Source: JBGQAS01 sp963699305 (GTDB lineage Bacteria > Chloroflexota > Anaerolineae > Anaerolineales > Anaerolineaceae). From it: a stretch of DNA of 64,000 nt. The DNA is taken from NCBI GenBank assembly GCA_963699305.1, contig OY969431.1, forward strand, positions 1,302,001 through 1,366,000, read 5' to 3'. A program made the position numbers and the translations under genes. Under the pieces are notes generated by a model, which saw nothing but the letters and a program-made list of their open reading frames with translations, searched no databases and was not told the DNA's origin. Below, piece after piece: positions 16,891-26,989 of the stretch; positions within the stretch are counted from its first letter, which is position 1, and each line of letters starts with the position of its first letter.

Positions 16891-19252
16891 ATTTTTCATA
16901 TTCAATGGATAATTTCGCGCTTCTCTTAAAATCTATCGGAAAACGAAAAATCTGTTGCTTACCCGATTCCCAGATGATTTCTCTGCCATCCAGGAGTGCT
17001 TGCTTGGGCGTTCGTGGCAAAACCATAGTGATTTTCCCTTCAGCCTTCCTCGGCAAGGAAAATTTGATGTCCACTCCCGATATCCTCGGTGCCCATTCAG
17101 CTACTTCGTTTCCCTGGGAAATATGAAGATCACTCCCTAGATAACACGCTTCCTTGGCTTTGCACTCCCGAATAGCCAGCATTACTGTAGAATGGGGTGG
17201 AACATTTTCAATCTCGATGGGCTTGGCGTCCGAAGTGATCCAGACACGATGATCCCAAAAAGAATGTAACCAATAATTCCCTTGCTTCAACCGAAACTCC
17301 CTTAGATCGACGTGTAACGATTGCGGGTGATCTTCCCAATTTGACATAGAAATGAGTTTCCAATCCCCGGCCTCCCCCCTGAAATCAAGCCTGAGTTTGG
17401 ATGGCATGTGCGCATCAAACCAATCGACCACGATAGGTCGCTGATCCAATGCGGGCAGAAACTTGGCAGCAAGTTTTATCCGTTCAGCGGGTAGTTTTTC
17501 CAAGTTATCTGAAAGCATCACCATACCACCGGAAAGTGAGATCATCGTTGCCAATGATCGGACTTCCTCCAAGGTAAGGTCCGTATTCTCCCGCAGCAGC
17601 ATGACATCCGGATCGTTGATCCACCAACGGTTATGCAGCATCGACCGTGTCAATGTATTTTGAATGGCGTTAACAACTGCTGGCGTGTCAGGTTCAGAGC
17701 CTGCAATGAGATGTGTACCAAACACCTTCGTAGTCCAACTATCCATTACATCTGCGCCTATTCGCAAACCATCTACGAGCCCGATCATGGAGCCTAACGG
17801 TGCACCACAGCCTAAAAGAAAAACGTGCTCTCCTGCTGCGCTCCTCAATTCATTTATGCCGTTACGCATTATCTGAGCTCGCGTCATTGATCGATCCTGA
17901 TGATCACCCACCAAGCCTCCTGCATAAAGGAAATCTAATTTCAAATAATCAAATCCCCATTCTTTCGTTGCGGACTGGATAATCGAGCGAACATGTTTAA
18001 TCGCAGCAGGTTTTGTCAGATCCAACGCTGTTGTAAACGAGTTCCAATTAAAACCGCTGAATACAGACTGCCCATTTCTCTTGCGTAGAATAAACTTCGG
18101 ATTCTCTCGCATTAATTTGGACTGTCTATGGATGATGAATGGAGCCAGCCATAACCCGGCTTTCATCCCGGATTTATGGATGGCTTTTGCAATAGGTTTT
18201 ACTCCGCCCGGAAATGTCTTTTTAAATTCGAACCAATCACCGACCTGTGACTCAAATCCATCATCGATCTGTACAAGTTCCAAAGGAAGATCATCCTTCA
18301 ACTGCTCGATGGCTTTGATATTTCGTTTTATTTTTTCATCATCAATTTTTGAATAGAACTCATACCAGGAACACCAACCCGTCGGTTTTGTTTTGGACAG
18401 TTTCACGTCATTTTCACGCGCGACGGCTTCCACATACCCTCCAAGGGGATCATCATCATCTGTTCTGACAGGAACAATGGTTGCCCAATCAGTCTCCATC
18501 GTTTTATTGGGAGTCAATTGGACATTATCTCCGCTTGCCAACATGTCAATTTTTATATGATTTCTTAATTTGGCAAGAATATATCCAAATTGCTGCTTCT
18601 GCGATAAAAATCCAATTGTGTATCCCTGTTTGCTAGTGCGGTCACCGATAACTGTGAAAAAATCAGATGCAAAATTACCCTTCCCGTGCAGTATTGGCGT
18701 CGTTGGGTTCTGGTTCTGGGGATTCTGAAACAATCCTAATCGTGATTGTCTCATTCGATCACCTGCCCCATATGTCGCTGTGTGGCTCCAACTTTGCCAT
18801 CCATTACAGAACATGGCCAATCGCTTGGAATTCCCTTTGCTTCCAAATTGCATTTCACCATTATTCTTGGAATTAATGGAAAATAATTGAAATTGCTCAA
18901 GTTCTATGGGTGAACTTCCATAATTACCAACTTCCATTTTCCACAAAAAGAAGGGGTGTCTTTCTGGTAAAGCGAAAGTTAAATGTAAATGGGTTTGTAC
19001 TTGTTGTCCCCCACAAACAACTTCTAGGATTTTCATAGGACCGTGGGGGGAGGATTTTTGCACCCGGATATCAAATGTGTACGGTCTCCAGGAATCCATG
19101 AGCAGTGTCTGTCTTTTTCCATTGCGTTTAATAATGATCCCAAGTCTTGCATTTGAAAAGAACGCCCGATTATTCTTTTCATCATATGCATGGAATAATC
19201 CAATTTCCGGTTCACAAACCAGTCGAATATGGGAATTTTTTATTTCAATCAT
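16889..19252 (-). CDS. GH36-family alpha-galactosidase
   Basis: A 787-residue glycoside hydrolase. The N-terminal beta-sandwich spans about residues 1-275, and the (beta/alpha)8 catalytic domain contains GWCSWYEFYSKI, LVQIDDGFE, AGLWLAPF, the nucleophile Asp in YLKLDFLYAGG and the acid/base Asp in RIGADVMDSW. These place it in clan GH-D; alpha-galactosidase is the likeliest activity, though related enzymes act on other alpha-linked sugars. No signal peptide, so it is cytoplasmic. The ATG at 19252 has GGAG 8 nt upstream; a TTG two codons earlier is less likely. No sugar transporter lies beside it. Confidence 0.88.
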   Translation of the reverse strand: MIEIKNSHIRLVCEPEIGLFHAYDEKNNRAFFSNARLGIIIKRNGKRQTLLMDSWRPYTFDIRVQKSSPHGPMKILEVVCGGQQVQTHLHLTFALPERHPFFLWKMEVGNYGSSPIELEQFQLFSINSKNNGEMQFGSKGNSKRLAMFCNGWQSWSHTATYGAGDRMRQSRLGLFQNPQNQNPTTPILHGKGNFASDFFTVIGDRTSKQGYTIGFLSQKQQFGYILAKLRNHIKIDMLASGDNVQLTPNKTMETDWATIVPVRTDDDDPLGGYVEAVARENDVKLSKTKPTGWCSWYEFYSKIDDEKIKRNIKAIEQLKDDLPLELVQIDDGFESQVGDWFEFKKTFPGGVKPIAKAIHKSGMKAGLWLAPFIIHRQSKLMRENPKFILRKRNGQSVFSGFNWNSFTTALDLTKPAAIKHVRSIIQSATKEWGFDYLKLDFLYAGGLVGDHQDRSMTRAQIMRNGINELRSAAGEHVFLLGCGAPLGSMIGLVDGLRIGADVMDSWTTKVFGTHLIAGSEPDTPAVVNAIQNTLTRSMLHNRWWINDPDVMLLRENTDLTLEEVRSLATMISLSGGMVMLSDNLEKLPAERIKLAAKFLPALDQRPIVVDWFDAHMPSKLRLDFRGEAGDWKLISMSNWEDHPQSLHVDLREFRLKQGNYWLHSFWDHRVWITSDAKPIEIENVPPHSTVMLAIRECKAKEACYLGSDLHISQGNEVAEWAPRISGVDIKFSLPRKAEGKITMVLPRTPKQALLDGREIIWESGKQQIFRFPIDFKRSAKLSIEYEK

Positions 19253-19315
19253 GCACAATTCTCCATGGGATGATTTCCCGTGCGCAATCTTACCATGTTT
19301 GGTTAACCGCTAGGG

Positions 19316-19321
19316 TATAAT
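19316..19321 (+). promoter_or_regulatory. -10 box for a leaderless transcript of the DinG-like gene
   Basis: TATAAT is followed by exactly 7 nt (GACCAGC) and the ATG at 19329, so transcription should begin at or one base before the start codon. There is no Shine-Dalgarno sequence. The -35 region is weak. Confidence 0.55.
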
Positions 19322-19328
19322 GACCAGC

Positions 19329-22127
19329 ATGTCCCCCATCGTCGCCATCGATATAGAAACGACCGGTCTGGATGCTAACAAAGATGCAATCATCGAAATT
19401 GGCGCTGTAAAATTTGATGGCAAACGGGTGATAGAAAAATGGGAAAAACTCATCAACCCGGGTAAACCCATCCCCCCCGAGATTACACAACTAACTGGCA
19501 TAACCAATGAAATGGTGCGCAATGAACCTCCGGCAAAGGCCATGCTTCCGGAATTTGTGGAGTTCGTTGGTGAAGATCCTGTATTGGGACATCACGTTGA
19601 CTTTGATCTTTCCTTCCTTCGAAAATTCGGTGTCTTGCAATTCAACGAAGTGGTGGATACGTATGAACTCGCATCGGTGCTGCTCCCCACGTCCACTCGT
19701 TACAATTTGGGTTCCCTGGGGCAGTTATTGGGAATCATGCTTCCCAATTCTCACCGTGCCCTGGATGATGCCAAGCTGACGCATGCAGTGTATTTCAAGC
19801 TTTACGAAAAAGCTCTTAATCTCCCTCTTGAACTACTGGCGGAATTTGTAAGGCATGGCGAAGGCTTGGATTGGAGCCCAGCCTGGATTTTTTCACAGAT
19901 TTTGCGTGCTCGCGCTCTTGAACCCATCACGCATGTGCAGTTAAAATTGAGCGACTTTAAAGGTCTTGCAGCGGGAAATGAGATCCTTTCACAACCGCTT
20001 AAGCCTTCCGATAACCCGCAACCACTGGATATTGAAGAAGTCGCTGCCATTCTCGAAGATGGTGGAATCTTTGACCAGTGTTTTCCTGCATTTGAGCATC
20101 GTCCACAACAGGTCGATATGTTAAAAGCTGTAACACAAGCCTTTTCAAAAGGGCAGCATCTCTTAACCGAAGCAGGAACAGGTACCGGTAAATCACTTGC
20201 CTACCTCGTGCCAGCCGCACTTTGGTCGATAAAAAATCAGCATCGTGTGGTTATTTCAACGAACACCATTAACTTGCAGGACCAACTGATAAAGAAAGAC
20301 ATTCCTGACCTTCAAAAAGCGTTGAAAGCAGATTTACGTGCGGTTGTGTTAAAGGGACGCAGCAATTATCTCTGTCCCCGCCGGGTGGAAGCCATGCGCC
20401 AGCGCAGTCCCGATTCGCCGGAATCAATGCGTGTTCTAGCAAAGACCCTCGTGTGGTTGTACGAAGGTGGTAAAGGGGATCGGAATGAGATTAACCTGAA
20501 CGGACCCATCGAGAAAGAAATTTGGTCCTCTCGACTTTCTGCTGAGGATGAAGGCTGTAAATCCGAAACTTGCCTGGGGAGAATGGGTGGAATTTGCCCA
20601 TTTTATCGTGCAAAGCTGGCCGCACAATCTGCCCACTTGATCGTGGTCAACCACGCACTTCTGCTAACAGACGTAGTCACCGGCAGTCGGATCCTGCCCG
20701 AATATAACTATCTTGTTATCGATGAAGCGCATCATCTGGAATCTGCTACCACCGATGCACTCACATTTAGTGTGACGCAAAATGATATTGCCCGCACGCT
20801 CAAGGAATTGGGTGGTGTAACCAGTGGTGTTTTGGGTGCGCTCATGGCTGCTCTGAAGGACATTGTCCGACCTTCAGATCATGCTGCATTGCTTCCCGAA
20901 ATGTCGCGTGTCACCGATCTTGCCTTTCGTGTGGAAGGGGATTTCAAACGCTTTTTCCAGGCAATCTCCGATTTTTTAGAGAGCACCCGTGAAGGTCAAT
21001 CGGTTGGAAAATACGGTCAACAGGCACGCATCATTGCTGCCACGCGAACGATGTCGGAATGGGAGAATATTGAAATTCAATGGGCTTCCACCCAGGAATC
21101 TCTCAACTTGCTGATCTCAAGGACAAACCAGGTTACAAAATCCATCGCTGATCTTGCTTCGGGTGCAACAGATAAAATTGAGGATTCCCAGACTTTTCTG
21201 GGCAGTCTTCTGCGACGTTTTGTGGAAGTCGAAGCCAATTTAAATGCCTGGGTGGCTGAACCTGACGCAAGGCAGATCTACTGGACTGAGGTCAAACCTG
21301 TCAATATGAATATTTCCATTCAAGTGGCACCCTTGGAGATAGGCTCACTCATGGAACAATATCTCTGGCATGAAAAAACGAGTGTGATCCTTACATCTGC
21401 TACGCTTGCGGCTGGTGGCGAGTTTTCCTATTTGCGTGCCCGGTTGAATGCCGACGAAGCATCGGAAATGGTGGTCGGTTCACCATTCGACTACGAAAAT
21501 TCCGCCTTGTTGTACTTGGTCAACGATATTGCTGAACCCAATGATACGGTGAATTTTCAGCGAACCATCGAGCATCTCTTACCCCGGCTCGGTAAAGCCA
21601 CAGGTGGACGTATGCTGGTACTCTTCACATCGTACGATCAATTAAAGCGTACTTCAAAAGCGATTACGCCCATCTTGAACAAGGAAGATATCCTGGTTTT
21701 TGAACAGGGGGAAGGCGCATCTTCTGCAACCCTGTTGGAGACATTTCGCGCAACTGACCGAGCCATCCTGTTGGGAACCCGGTCTTTTTGGGAAGGGGTC
21801 GATATCGTAGGGGAAGCGCTTTCCGTGCTGGTCATCGTCAAACTGCCGTTTGATGTCCCGAGTGATCCCATCGTCGCCGCCCGCTCGGAGACATTCGATG
21901 ACCCATTCTCCGAGTACAACCTCCCGGAAGCCATCTTGCGATTCCGCCAGGGTTTTGGTCGCTTGATCCGCACACAATCCGATCGCGGGCTGGTCGTGGT
22001 CCTGGATAGACGCATATTATCCAAAAAGTATGGCAAGGCGTTTATCGAATCCCTCCCCGATTGCACCAAACGCACCGGTTCAACTGCTGAATTGCCCGAA
22101 GTTGCTCGTAAATGGCTTAATTTATAA
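19329..22127 (+). CDS. DinG-like protein: DEDDh exonuclease fused to an XPD-type helicase
   Basis: A 932-residue protein. Residues 1-165 form a PolC/DnaQ-type 3'-5' exonuclease (VAIDIETTGLD; HHVDFDLSFL; HRALDDAKLTHAV). The rest is an XPD/DinG superfamily 2 helicase with Walker A EAGTGTGKSLAY, box II VIDEAHHLE and a C-terminal QGFGRLIRT motif. Four cysteines between Walker A and box II (NYLCPRR, GCKSETC, GICPFY) would hold an iron-sulphur cluster. The fusion is typical of Gram-positive and related DinG proteins; some of these have lost helicase activity. The start is taken as the ATG 7 nt after the TATAAT; the frame also offers an ATG at 19320, inside the -10 box. Confidence 0.92.
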   Translation: MSPIVAIDIETTGLDANKDAIIEIGAVKFDGKRVIEKWEKLINPGKPIPPEITQLTGITNEMVRNEPPAKAMLPEFVEFVGEDPVLGHHVDFDLSFLRKFGVLQFNEVVDTYELASVLLPTSTRYNLGSLGQLLGIMLPNSHRALDDAKLTHAVYFKLYEKALNLPLELLAEFVRHGEGLDWSPAWIFSQILRARALEPITHVQLKLSDFKGLAAGNEILSQPLKPSDNPQPLDIEEVAAILEDGGIFDQCFPAFEHRPQQVDMLKAVTQAFSKGQHLLTEAGTGTGKSLAYLVPAALWSIKNQHRVVISTNTINLQDQLIKKDIPDLQKALKADLRAVVLKGRSNYLCPRRVEAMRQRSPDSPESMRVLAKTLVWLYEGGKGDRNEINLNGPIEKEIWSSRLSAEDEGCKSETCLGRMGGICPFYRAKLAAQSAHLIVVNHALLLTDVVTGSRILPEYNYLVIDEAHHLESATTDALTFSVTQNDIARTLKELGGVTSGVLGALMAALKDIVRPSDHAALLPEMSRVTDLAFRVEGDFKRFFQAISDFLESTREGQSVGKYGQQARIIAATRTMSEWENIEIQWASTQESLNLLISRTNQVTKSIADLASGATDKIEDSQTFLGSLLRRFVEVEANLNAWVAEPDARQIYWTEVKPVNMNISIQVAPLEIGSLMEQYLWHEKTSVILTSATLAAGGEFSYLRARLNADEASEMVVGSPFDYENSALLYLVNDIAEPNDTVNFQRTIEHLLPRLGKATGGRMLVLFTSYDQLKRTSKAITPILNKEDILVFEQGEGASSATLLETFRATDRAILLGTRSFWEGVDIVGEALSVLVIVKLPFDVPSDPIVAARSETFDDPFSEYNLPEAILRFRQGFGRLIRTQSDRGLVVVLDRRILSKKYGKAFIESLPDCTKRTGSTAELPEVARKWLNL

Positions 22128-22166
22128 GTCTTCCTTTAATTTCGTTCCATTCCCCCAAAAACATAA

Positions 22167-22955
22167 TTAATGCGTAAGAGCGTAATAGCCCATCCCGATA
22201 TATTCTTTTAAGACATTTGTGGTTAATGAAAGATTACTCGCCGTCGGGAAGATGTTAATGATTGAGGAAAGAATATCGCCGTGCCATAACGAATCCCAGC
22301 CGGCGTTAGTCACGATGTAGTCCGTGGGAGCCGGAATAACTTCCAGTCCTTGCGCTTCAAATAACTTCACTGAACGTGGCATGTGGAGTGCTGAAGTGAT
22401 CAATATGATGCGGTTGATCCCATTTTCGGCTAGTATTTGTTTGCTATTTACAGCATTTTCATAGGTGTTCTGCGAGGTGGAATCCAACCACATGACGTCA
22501 TCTGGAACTCCCAATTCCAACAATAGTTCGCGCATATCACCTGCTGGTGAACCTGCTGAAGCATCCAAAAAACTGATATCCCCCCCACTTAAGAGCAAAT
22601 GATCGGCAAGCCCATAATTGTACAGTTTCCATGCAGTCAGTACCCGATCCCCGGCTCCATTCAGTTCAACTCCCTGCCGTGGATATTCTGCGGGCTCCGT
22701 ACCCCCACCCAATAAGACGATGACATCTACCTTAATGCTTTCAGTGGAGGGCAAATACTGATGCTCAAGTGAGCGCGCCAGGCTCATCGCCACCCATTTA
22801 TTCCCACCAATCCACAAGACAATCAATGCGGAAAGAATGAAAACAAATGCCAGGCGTCGCTTTTTATGCAGGCTCAATCCCACAATGAGTAGAATTGCTG
22901 TCAATCCCACCGGGTAGATCAAAATTGGGATGAATTTTGAAAAGAAGATTCCCAT
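22167..22955 (-). CDS. YdcF/SanA-like DUF218 membrane protein
   Basis: A 262-residue protein with two N-terminal transmembrane helices (about 10-28 and 34-52) and a DUF218 domain: VIVLLGGGTEPAEYPRQGVE, ADHLLLSGG, STSQNTYENA and ITSALHMPRSVKLFEAQGLEV. The family includes ElyC and SanA, linked to envelope maintenance, and YdcF, which binds SAM; the reaction is unknown. It lies 6 bp downstream of fhs. Confidence 0.85.
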   Translation of the reverse strand: MGIFFSKFIPILIYPVGLTAILLIVGLSLHKKRRLAFVFILSALIVLWIGGNKWVAMSLARSLEHQYLPSTESIKVDVIVLLGGGTEPAEYPRQGVELNGAGDRVLTAWKLYNYGLADHLLLSGGDISFLDASAGSPAGDMRELLLELGVPDDVMWLDSTSQNTYENAVNSKQILAENGINRIILITSALHMPRSVKLFEAQGLEVIPAPTDYIVTNAGWDSLWHGDILSSIINIFPTASNLSLTTNVLKEYIGMGYYALTH

Positions 22956-22961
22956 GTCTGT

Positions 22962-24876
22962 TTACGATAATCCTTCCAACTGCCCCGTTTCAAGGTCAAG
23001 ATCAATATTGTAGAATGCTGGGCGTGTGGGTAACCCAGGCATTGTGCTCATCGTACCAAGCAGAGGATATATAAAACCGGCACCCACCGAAGCTCGCAGT
23101 TCACGCACCGGTATTCGAAAACCTTTCGGTGCACCTTTGAGCTCAGCATCATGGCTCAGGCTGAGATGCGTCTTTGCCATGCAAATGGGGAGTTTATCAA
23201 AACCAAGGCGCGTGTATTCCTTTATTTGCACCTCCGCTTCTGGTGAATAATCGACTCCTTCTGCACCGTATATTTCACGCGCGATCGTTTCTATCTTTTT
23301 CTTGATGCCCCAATCCAATGGGTAGAGGAAATGAAATCGGGGTGGATTTTGACTTACTTTCACAACTGCATTTGCCAGATCAATGGCACCTTTTCCGCCC
23401 AATTCCCAGTGGTTGCTGATGACAGCATCCTCCGCCTTGCCTTCCTCCACTGCTGCCTTGCAAACAAGATCCAATTCCGCCTGGCAATCGGTTGCAAAAG
23501 TGTTCACGGCAACTACGACAGGGATGCTGAATGTGTGGGCGATACGAATGTGCGCAAATAAATTGGGTAAACCGGCTTTAAGCAATTCCAGATTTTCTTG
23601 AGTGTAAGCAGGGTCCAGCGGCTTTCCCGCTACCACTTTGGGTCCCCCACCATGCAATCTTTAATGCACGCACAGTTGCGACTAGCACGACCACATCCGG
23701 GATCAATCCCGAATAACGGCATTTGATATTGCAAAACTTTTCCATCCCCATATCGGATCCAAAACCAGATTCCGTGACAACAAAATCCGCCAGCTTGAGT
23801 CCGATCATATCCGCAAGAATGGAACTATTGCCATGCGCAATATTGGCAAACGGACCAGCATGTACAAAGACCGGAGTCCCCTCCAACGTTTGCAGAAGGT
23901 TGGGCTTGATGGCATCTTTCATCAGTGCAGTGAGGGCTCCTGCCACGCCCAGGTCATCGGTGGTCACCGCATCACCCTGTTTGTCAACCCCTATGACAAT
24001 TTTGCCCAATCGTTCACGCATGTCAGCCAGACTTGTGGTCAGCGCAAGGATCGCCATGATCTCGCTTGCCACGGTCATGTCAAACCCTGTCGTGCGATTA
24101 AAACCTTTCTCTTCCTCACCTTCGCCGATGGTGATTTGTCGCAAGAACCGATCATTGGTATCCAGCACACGCCGCCAGGTGATCCGTCCAGGATCAATAT
24201 CCAGCCGGCAAAATCGTTTCCGTTCATCCAGCGTCATTTTATCGGGGTCGTCGGTTTGAATACCCAGTCGTGTCTTGCGTCGCAGCATGCCTTTGGCAAA
24301 GGTGCGATTCCCTGATTTATCCGGTGGAAATAACCGATTGAATAATTGTTCATCAGTTGTCCCGCCTTCATGGAATATGCGTGCATCAATGGCAGCCGCC
24401 ATCAAATTATTGGCAGCCGTGATAGCGTGGATATCCCCGGTAAGATGCAGGTTCAGATCATCCATCGGGATGACCTGGCTATATCCTCCACCCGCAGCCC
24501 CACCTTTGATTCCAAAAGTAGGTCCTTGGCTGGGTTGGCGCAGGCAGGTTACAACTCGTTTTCCAAGGTGCGCACCCAACGCCTGGCTGAGTCCTACCGT
24601 CGTAGTGGTCTTGCCTTCACCTAAAGGAGTTGGTGTGATGGCGGTCACATCCACATATTTTCCATTGGGTTGCTTGCCAAGGCGTTTTAATATTTCAAGC
24701 TTTACCTTGGCTTTGTAAGGTCCATAAAGTTCGAGTTCCTCCGGCAGAATTCCCAATTCATCGGCAATCTGCGTGATGCGCTTCAAGAACGCTGCCTGTG
24801 CAATCATGGTATCCGAAGGGACGGGTTTTAACAGACATATTGGGGTCGGTTTAAATTCAGTACGTTTGAGGGACAT
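22962..24876 (-). CDS. fhs: Formate-tetrahydrofolate ligase (one frame break)
   Basis: Makes 10-formyl-THF from formate, THF and ATP. The N-terminal part has the ATP loop TPLGEGKTTTTVGLSQALG, TCLRQPSQGPTFGIKGGAAGGGYSQV and HLTGDIHAI; the C-terminal part has HGGGPKVVAGKPLD and ends in the MPGLPTRPAF region. The total is about 637 residues, near the family's usual ~560-640. The break is at 23656-23657 (sense ...KAT-TGCAT): removing one T gives VRALKMHGGGP, the conserved sequence. AAAGGA precedes the ATG. It supplies one-carbon units to the same folate pool used by MetH and MetF. Confidence 0.93.
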
Positions 24877-24952
24877 GGAAATATCCTTTCAACAATAGTT
24901 AAACTTATTGTATCAGGCACCAGGAATCGAATTCAAGGATGGATAAGGGTAG

Positions 24953-25973
24953 TTAATCAGCCGCAATAACCCGGTTGCGCCCCTCGGCTTTGGCCTGGTA
25001 AAGCGCAAAATCAGCAGCTTTCAATAGGAGTTCATCGGTCTTGGCATGGGTGGGGAATTCGGCGATCCCTGCGGAGACAGTAATCCCTTTGATCTGGTGA
25101 TCGGTGATCTTGATCACCATCTCCGATACAAGCTCGCGGATCTGGTTGATGCGTTCCACCACGCGTGACTTGGGAGCATCCACCATAATCAGCAAGATTT
25201 CATCACCGCCAAATCGCACAGCAATATCCCCGCCGCGGATCCAGTTGGTCAGTGTCCGGCTGATCTCTTTGATGACCGTGTCACCGAGGAAATGACCATA
25301 GGTATCGTTGATATCCTTAAAATTGTCGATATCAAACAAGACAATGCATAGAGGTTTTTCGCGCCGGCTGGCACGTTTTACATTTTTTCATTAAAAATTC
25401 CTTGAGATACCTACGGTTGTACAATCCGGTCAAAGAGTCGCGTATGGATTGTTCCTGCAGCTGTTCCTTGATTTTTTCGATCTCCATGTTCTTCTTCATG
25501 AGTTCACGCTGTAGGTTGGAGATTTCGGTATTCATGCGTGCAAAATCAAAGTGGTCATTGCCATCGCTGTTTTCCACTTCCTGCAGGGTTTGAACTTTCA
25601 GCGATTGGCGTAGAGAATGTACCTGTTCTTCATACATTTTCACCATCTCTTCGAATAATCGGATGGTGGTTTCATTGTAGGATTCCGAACCAGCGACTAG
25701 CACCCCGGTCGGTACACGGCAACCCGCCATATACATATTGACCTTTTCCCCACCTTTTTCGAAGGAAATATCATGTCCCAGGGCAATGTTCGAAGCACAC
25801 ACCTGTTCGAAAAATGCCTTGGAAAGGTCGTGATTCTTACCTTTAAATATCGACCAAAATTCCTTGTCCTTTACTTTCGGAGGAAAGAGCAGAAGTTCAT
25901 CGCTCAATACATGGTCAATTTTTCCGTTTTCCCTGCAATAAACTACAAAATTGGATTTTGTCCGTGTGCTCAT
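24953..25973 (-). CDS. Diguanylate cyclase (GGDEF domain) with N-terminal sensor and coiled coil (one frame break)
   Basis: About 339 residues. Residues 1-110 form a small soluble domain I do not recognise (WSIFKGKNHDLSKAFFEQV; GHDISFEKGGEKVNMYMAG). A coiled coil follows (about 135-175, ISNLQRELMKKNMEIEKIKE), then a GGDEF domain (DSLTGLYNRRYL; FDIDNFKDINDTYGH). The signature reads RFGGDEI, with the final Phe replaced by Ile. An RxxD inhibitory site (RGGD) is five residues before it. The frame breaks in the T6 run 25383-25388 (plus strand); one base fewer restores VKRASRREKPLCIVLFD. The start is the ATG with AAGGG 8 nt upstream. Confidence 0.85.
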
Positions 25974-26074
25974 TTCCATCACCCTTTTTAGATCAATCGA
26001 ACCACGCGTTGAAAAAACCCTATCGAAAACCTTTAAATATTATAGTGATAATTGTCTAAAAGGATATAAGTAGT

Positions 26075-26108
26075 TAAACGTGGATGCGAAACCTACTGGT
26101 CTCGCATC
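26075..26108 (-). terminator. Probable terminator of the tRNA gene
   Basis: GATGCGA and TCGCATC form a 7-bp stem with a 12-nt loop just after the tRNA 3' end, followed by CACGTTTAACT. The T run is poor. Confidence 0.45.
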
Positions 26109-26113
26109 TCAAG

Positions 26114-26199
26114 TGGGACGGGAGGGACTTGAACCCTCAAGAGGGAACCCTCGGAGTGATTTTCAAGTCCTCTGCGTCTGCCAATTCCGCCACCGTCCC
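26114..26199 (-). tRNA. tRNA with long variable arm; anticodon reads TGA (Ser) but body looks Leu-like
   Basis: An 86-nt cloverleaf: acceptor GGGACGG/CCGTCCC, D arm GCGGAATTGGCAGACGC, variable arm GAGGG-TT-CCCTC, T arm GAGGG-TTCAAGT-CCCTC, discriminator A73 and no encoded CCA. The anticodon loop reads CTTGAAA(A), so the anticodon is TGA. The anticodon stem only closes with a bulged A (GAG-GA/TC-A-CTC) and an 8-nt loop. The D arm and A73 match tRNA-Leu, while the anticodon is that of tRNA-Ser. Given the indel rate of this assembly, one or two inserted A are possible. Amino-acid identity is therefore open. Confidence 0.75.
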
Positions 26200-26208
26200 G
26201 TAACCCCT

Positions 26209-26236
26209 ATTGTATCTTAAGGTGCACGGTCGTCAA
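26209..26236 (-). promoter_or_regulatory. Promoter of the tRNA gene
   Basis: TTGACG (26236-26231), a 16-bp spacer and TACAAT (26214-26209); the tRNA 5' end is 9 nt further on. The position and boxes fit a sigma-70 promoter. Confidence 0.7.
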
Positions 26237-26253
26237 TATCGGATTTGAAAGTT

Positions 26254-26910
26254 TTAGTTTCGTATCTTTTTCACGAATTCTGCCCAGCGGCTGTCTACAT
26301 GCACAAAAGGAGAAGCCAGCCTCCCATTGACCGTAGCAACCTCCAAAGCGATGCGTAATTCCTTTGCATCTGAAAAATCAGGCAGGGTCATGTGGACACC
26401 ACCCAATTCACGCACCGAATGCGCATCCGAACCGACCGTCCCAAATAGTCCGTGTTCCGTTGCAAACCGGGCAGCAACTTCATTGCATCGGTTATTCAGG
26501 CAGCGAGCATTGAAGATTTCAACTGCATCCACGTGAGGGACCAAATCGATCAGTTCCTGCGGCTTCCAAAGACTGCGGCGATTGTCAAATGGGTGCGAAA
26601 TGCTGATAAACGCTCCTTGTTTGCGTAAACGTTCGATCGTGGTTTGCGGGGATAGCTGATGTGGAATTTCTTCGGTCATATACAGTCCCAATAGTTCACC
26701 GCTAGAGGTCATGATCTCTTCGCCAACAATGACCCGGTCAGGATCGATTTCACTGGCTTCCATCCCTCCTCTGATGCTGTTGTGGTCGGTTATTGCAACT
26801 TTGCCCAACCCGCATTGCAACGCAGCTTTTACGATCTGCATGGGGGTCATCAAACTATCATGTGAATACACGGAGTGGGTATGAAAATCGGCTGTGATGG
26901 TTGCTTGCAT
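26254..26910 (-). CDS. PHP-domain phosphoesterase (RNase AM-like)
   Basis: A 218-residue PHP domain. Metal-binding motifs in order: DFHTHSVYSHDSL, ITDHNSI, GEEIMTSSGE, SISHPFD and GSDAHSV. These are the residues of the YciV/TrpH (RNase AM) type, which hydrolyse 3',5'-nucleoside bisphosphates or RNA 5' ends; the exact substrate is not shown. The start is the ATG at 26910, 7 nt after a TATAAT, which is inside the longer open frame; the upstream in-frame ATGs would overlap or precede the -10 box. No Shine-Dalgarno is present. Confidence 0.87.
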   Translation of the reverse strand: MQATITADFHTHSVYSHDSLMTPMQIVKAALQCGLGKVAITDHNSIRGGMEASEIDPDRVIVGEEIMTSSGELLGLYMTEEIPHQLSPQTTIERLRKQGAFISISHPFDNRRSLWKPQELIDLVPHVDAVEIFNARCLNNRCNEVAARFATEHGLFGTVGSDAHSVRELGGVHMTLPDFSDAKELRIALEVATVNGRLASPFVHVDSRWAEFVKKIRN

Positions 26911-26917
26911 GGGTGCC

Positions 26918-26923
26918 ATTATA
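26918..26923 (-). promoter_or_regulatory. -10 box for a leaderless transcript of the PHP gene
   Basis: TATAAT on the minus strand, then 7 nt (GGCACCC), then the ATG at 26910. Same spacing as the DinG-like gene. Confidence 0.55.
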
Positions 26924-26989
26924 CCTTTCAACGCTTTTTAAGGTATTTCAGACGGTGGATCCCTTGATTTGATTATCATATTCGAACCG

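Noticed and set aside
23578..23657. fhs as a two-gene or truncated ligase
   Set aside because: One extra base breaks the conserved VRALKMHGGGP motif; the rest of the protein is intact on both sides.
26114..26199. tRNA-Sec (selC)
   Set aside because: The anticodon reads TGA, not TCA, and the acceptor stem is 7 bp rather than 8 bp, so it does not fit tRNA-Sec even though selA is present.
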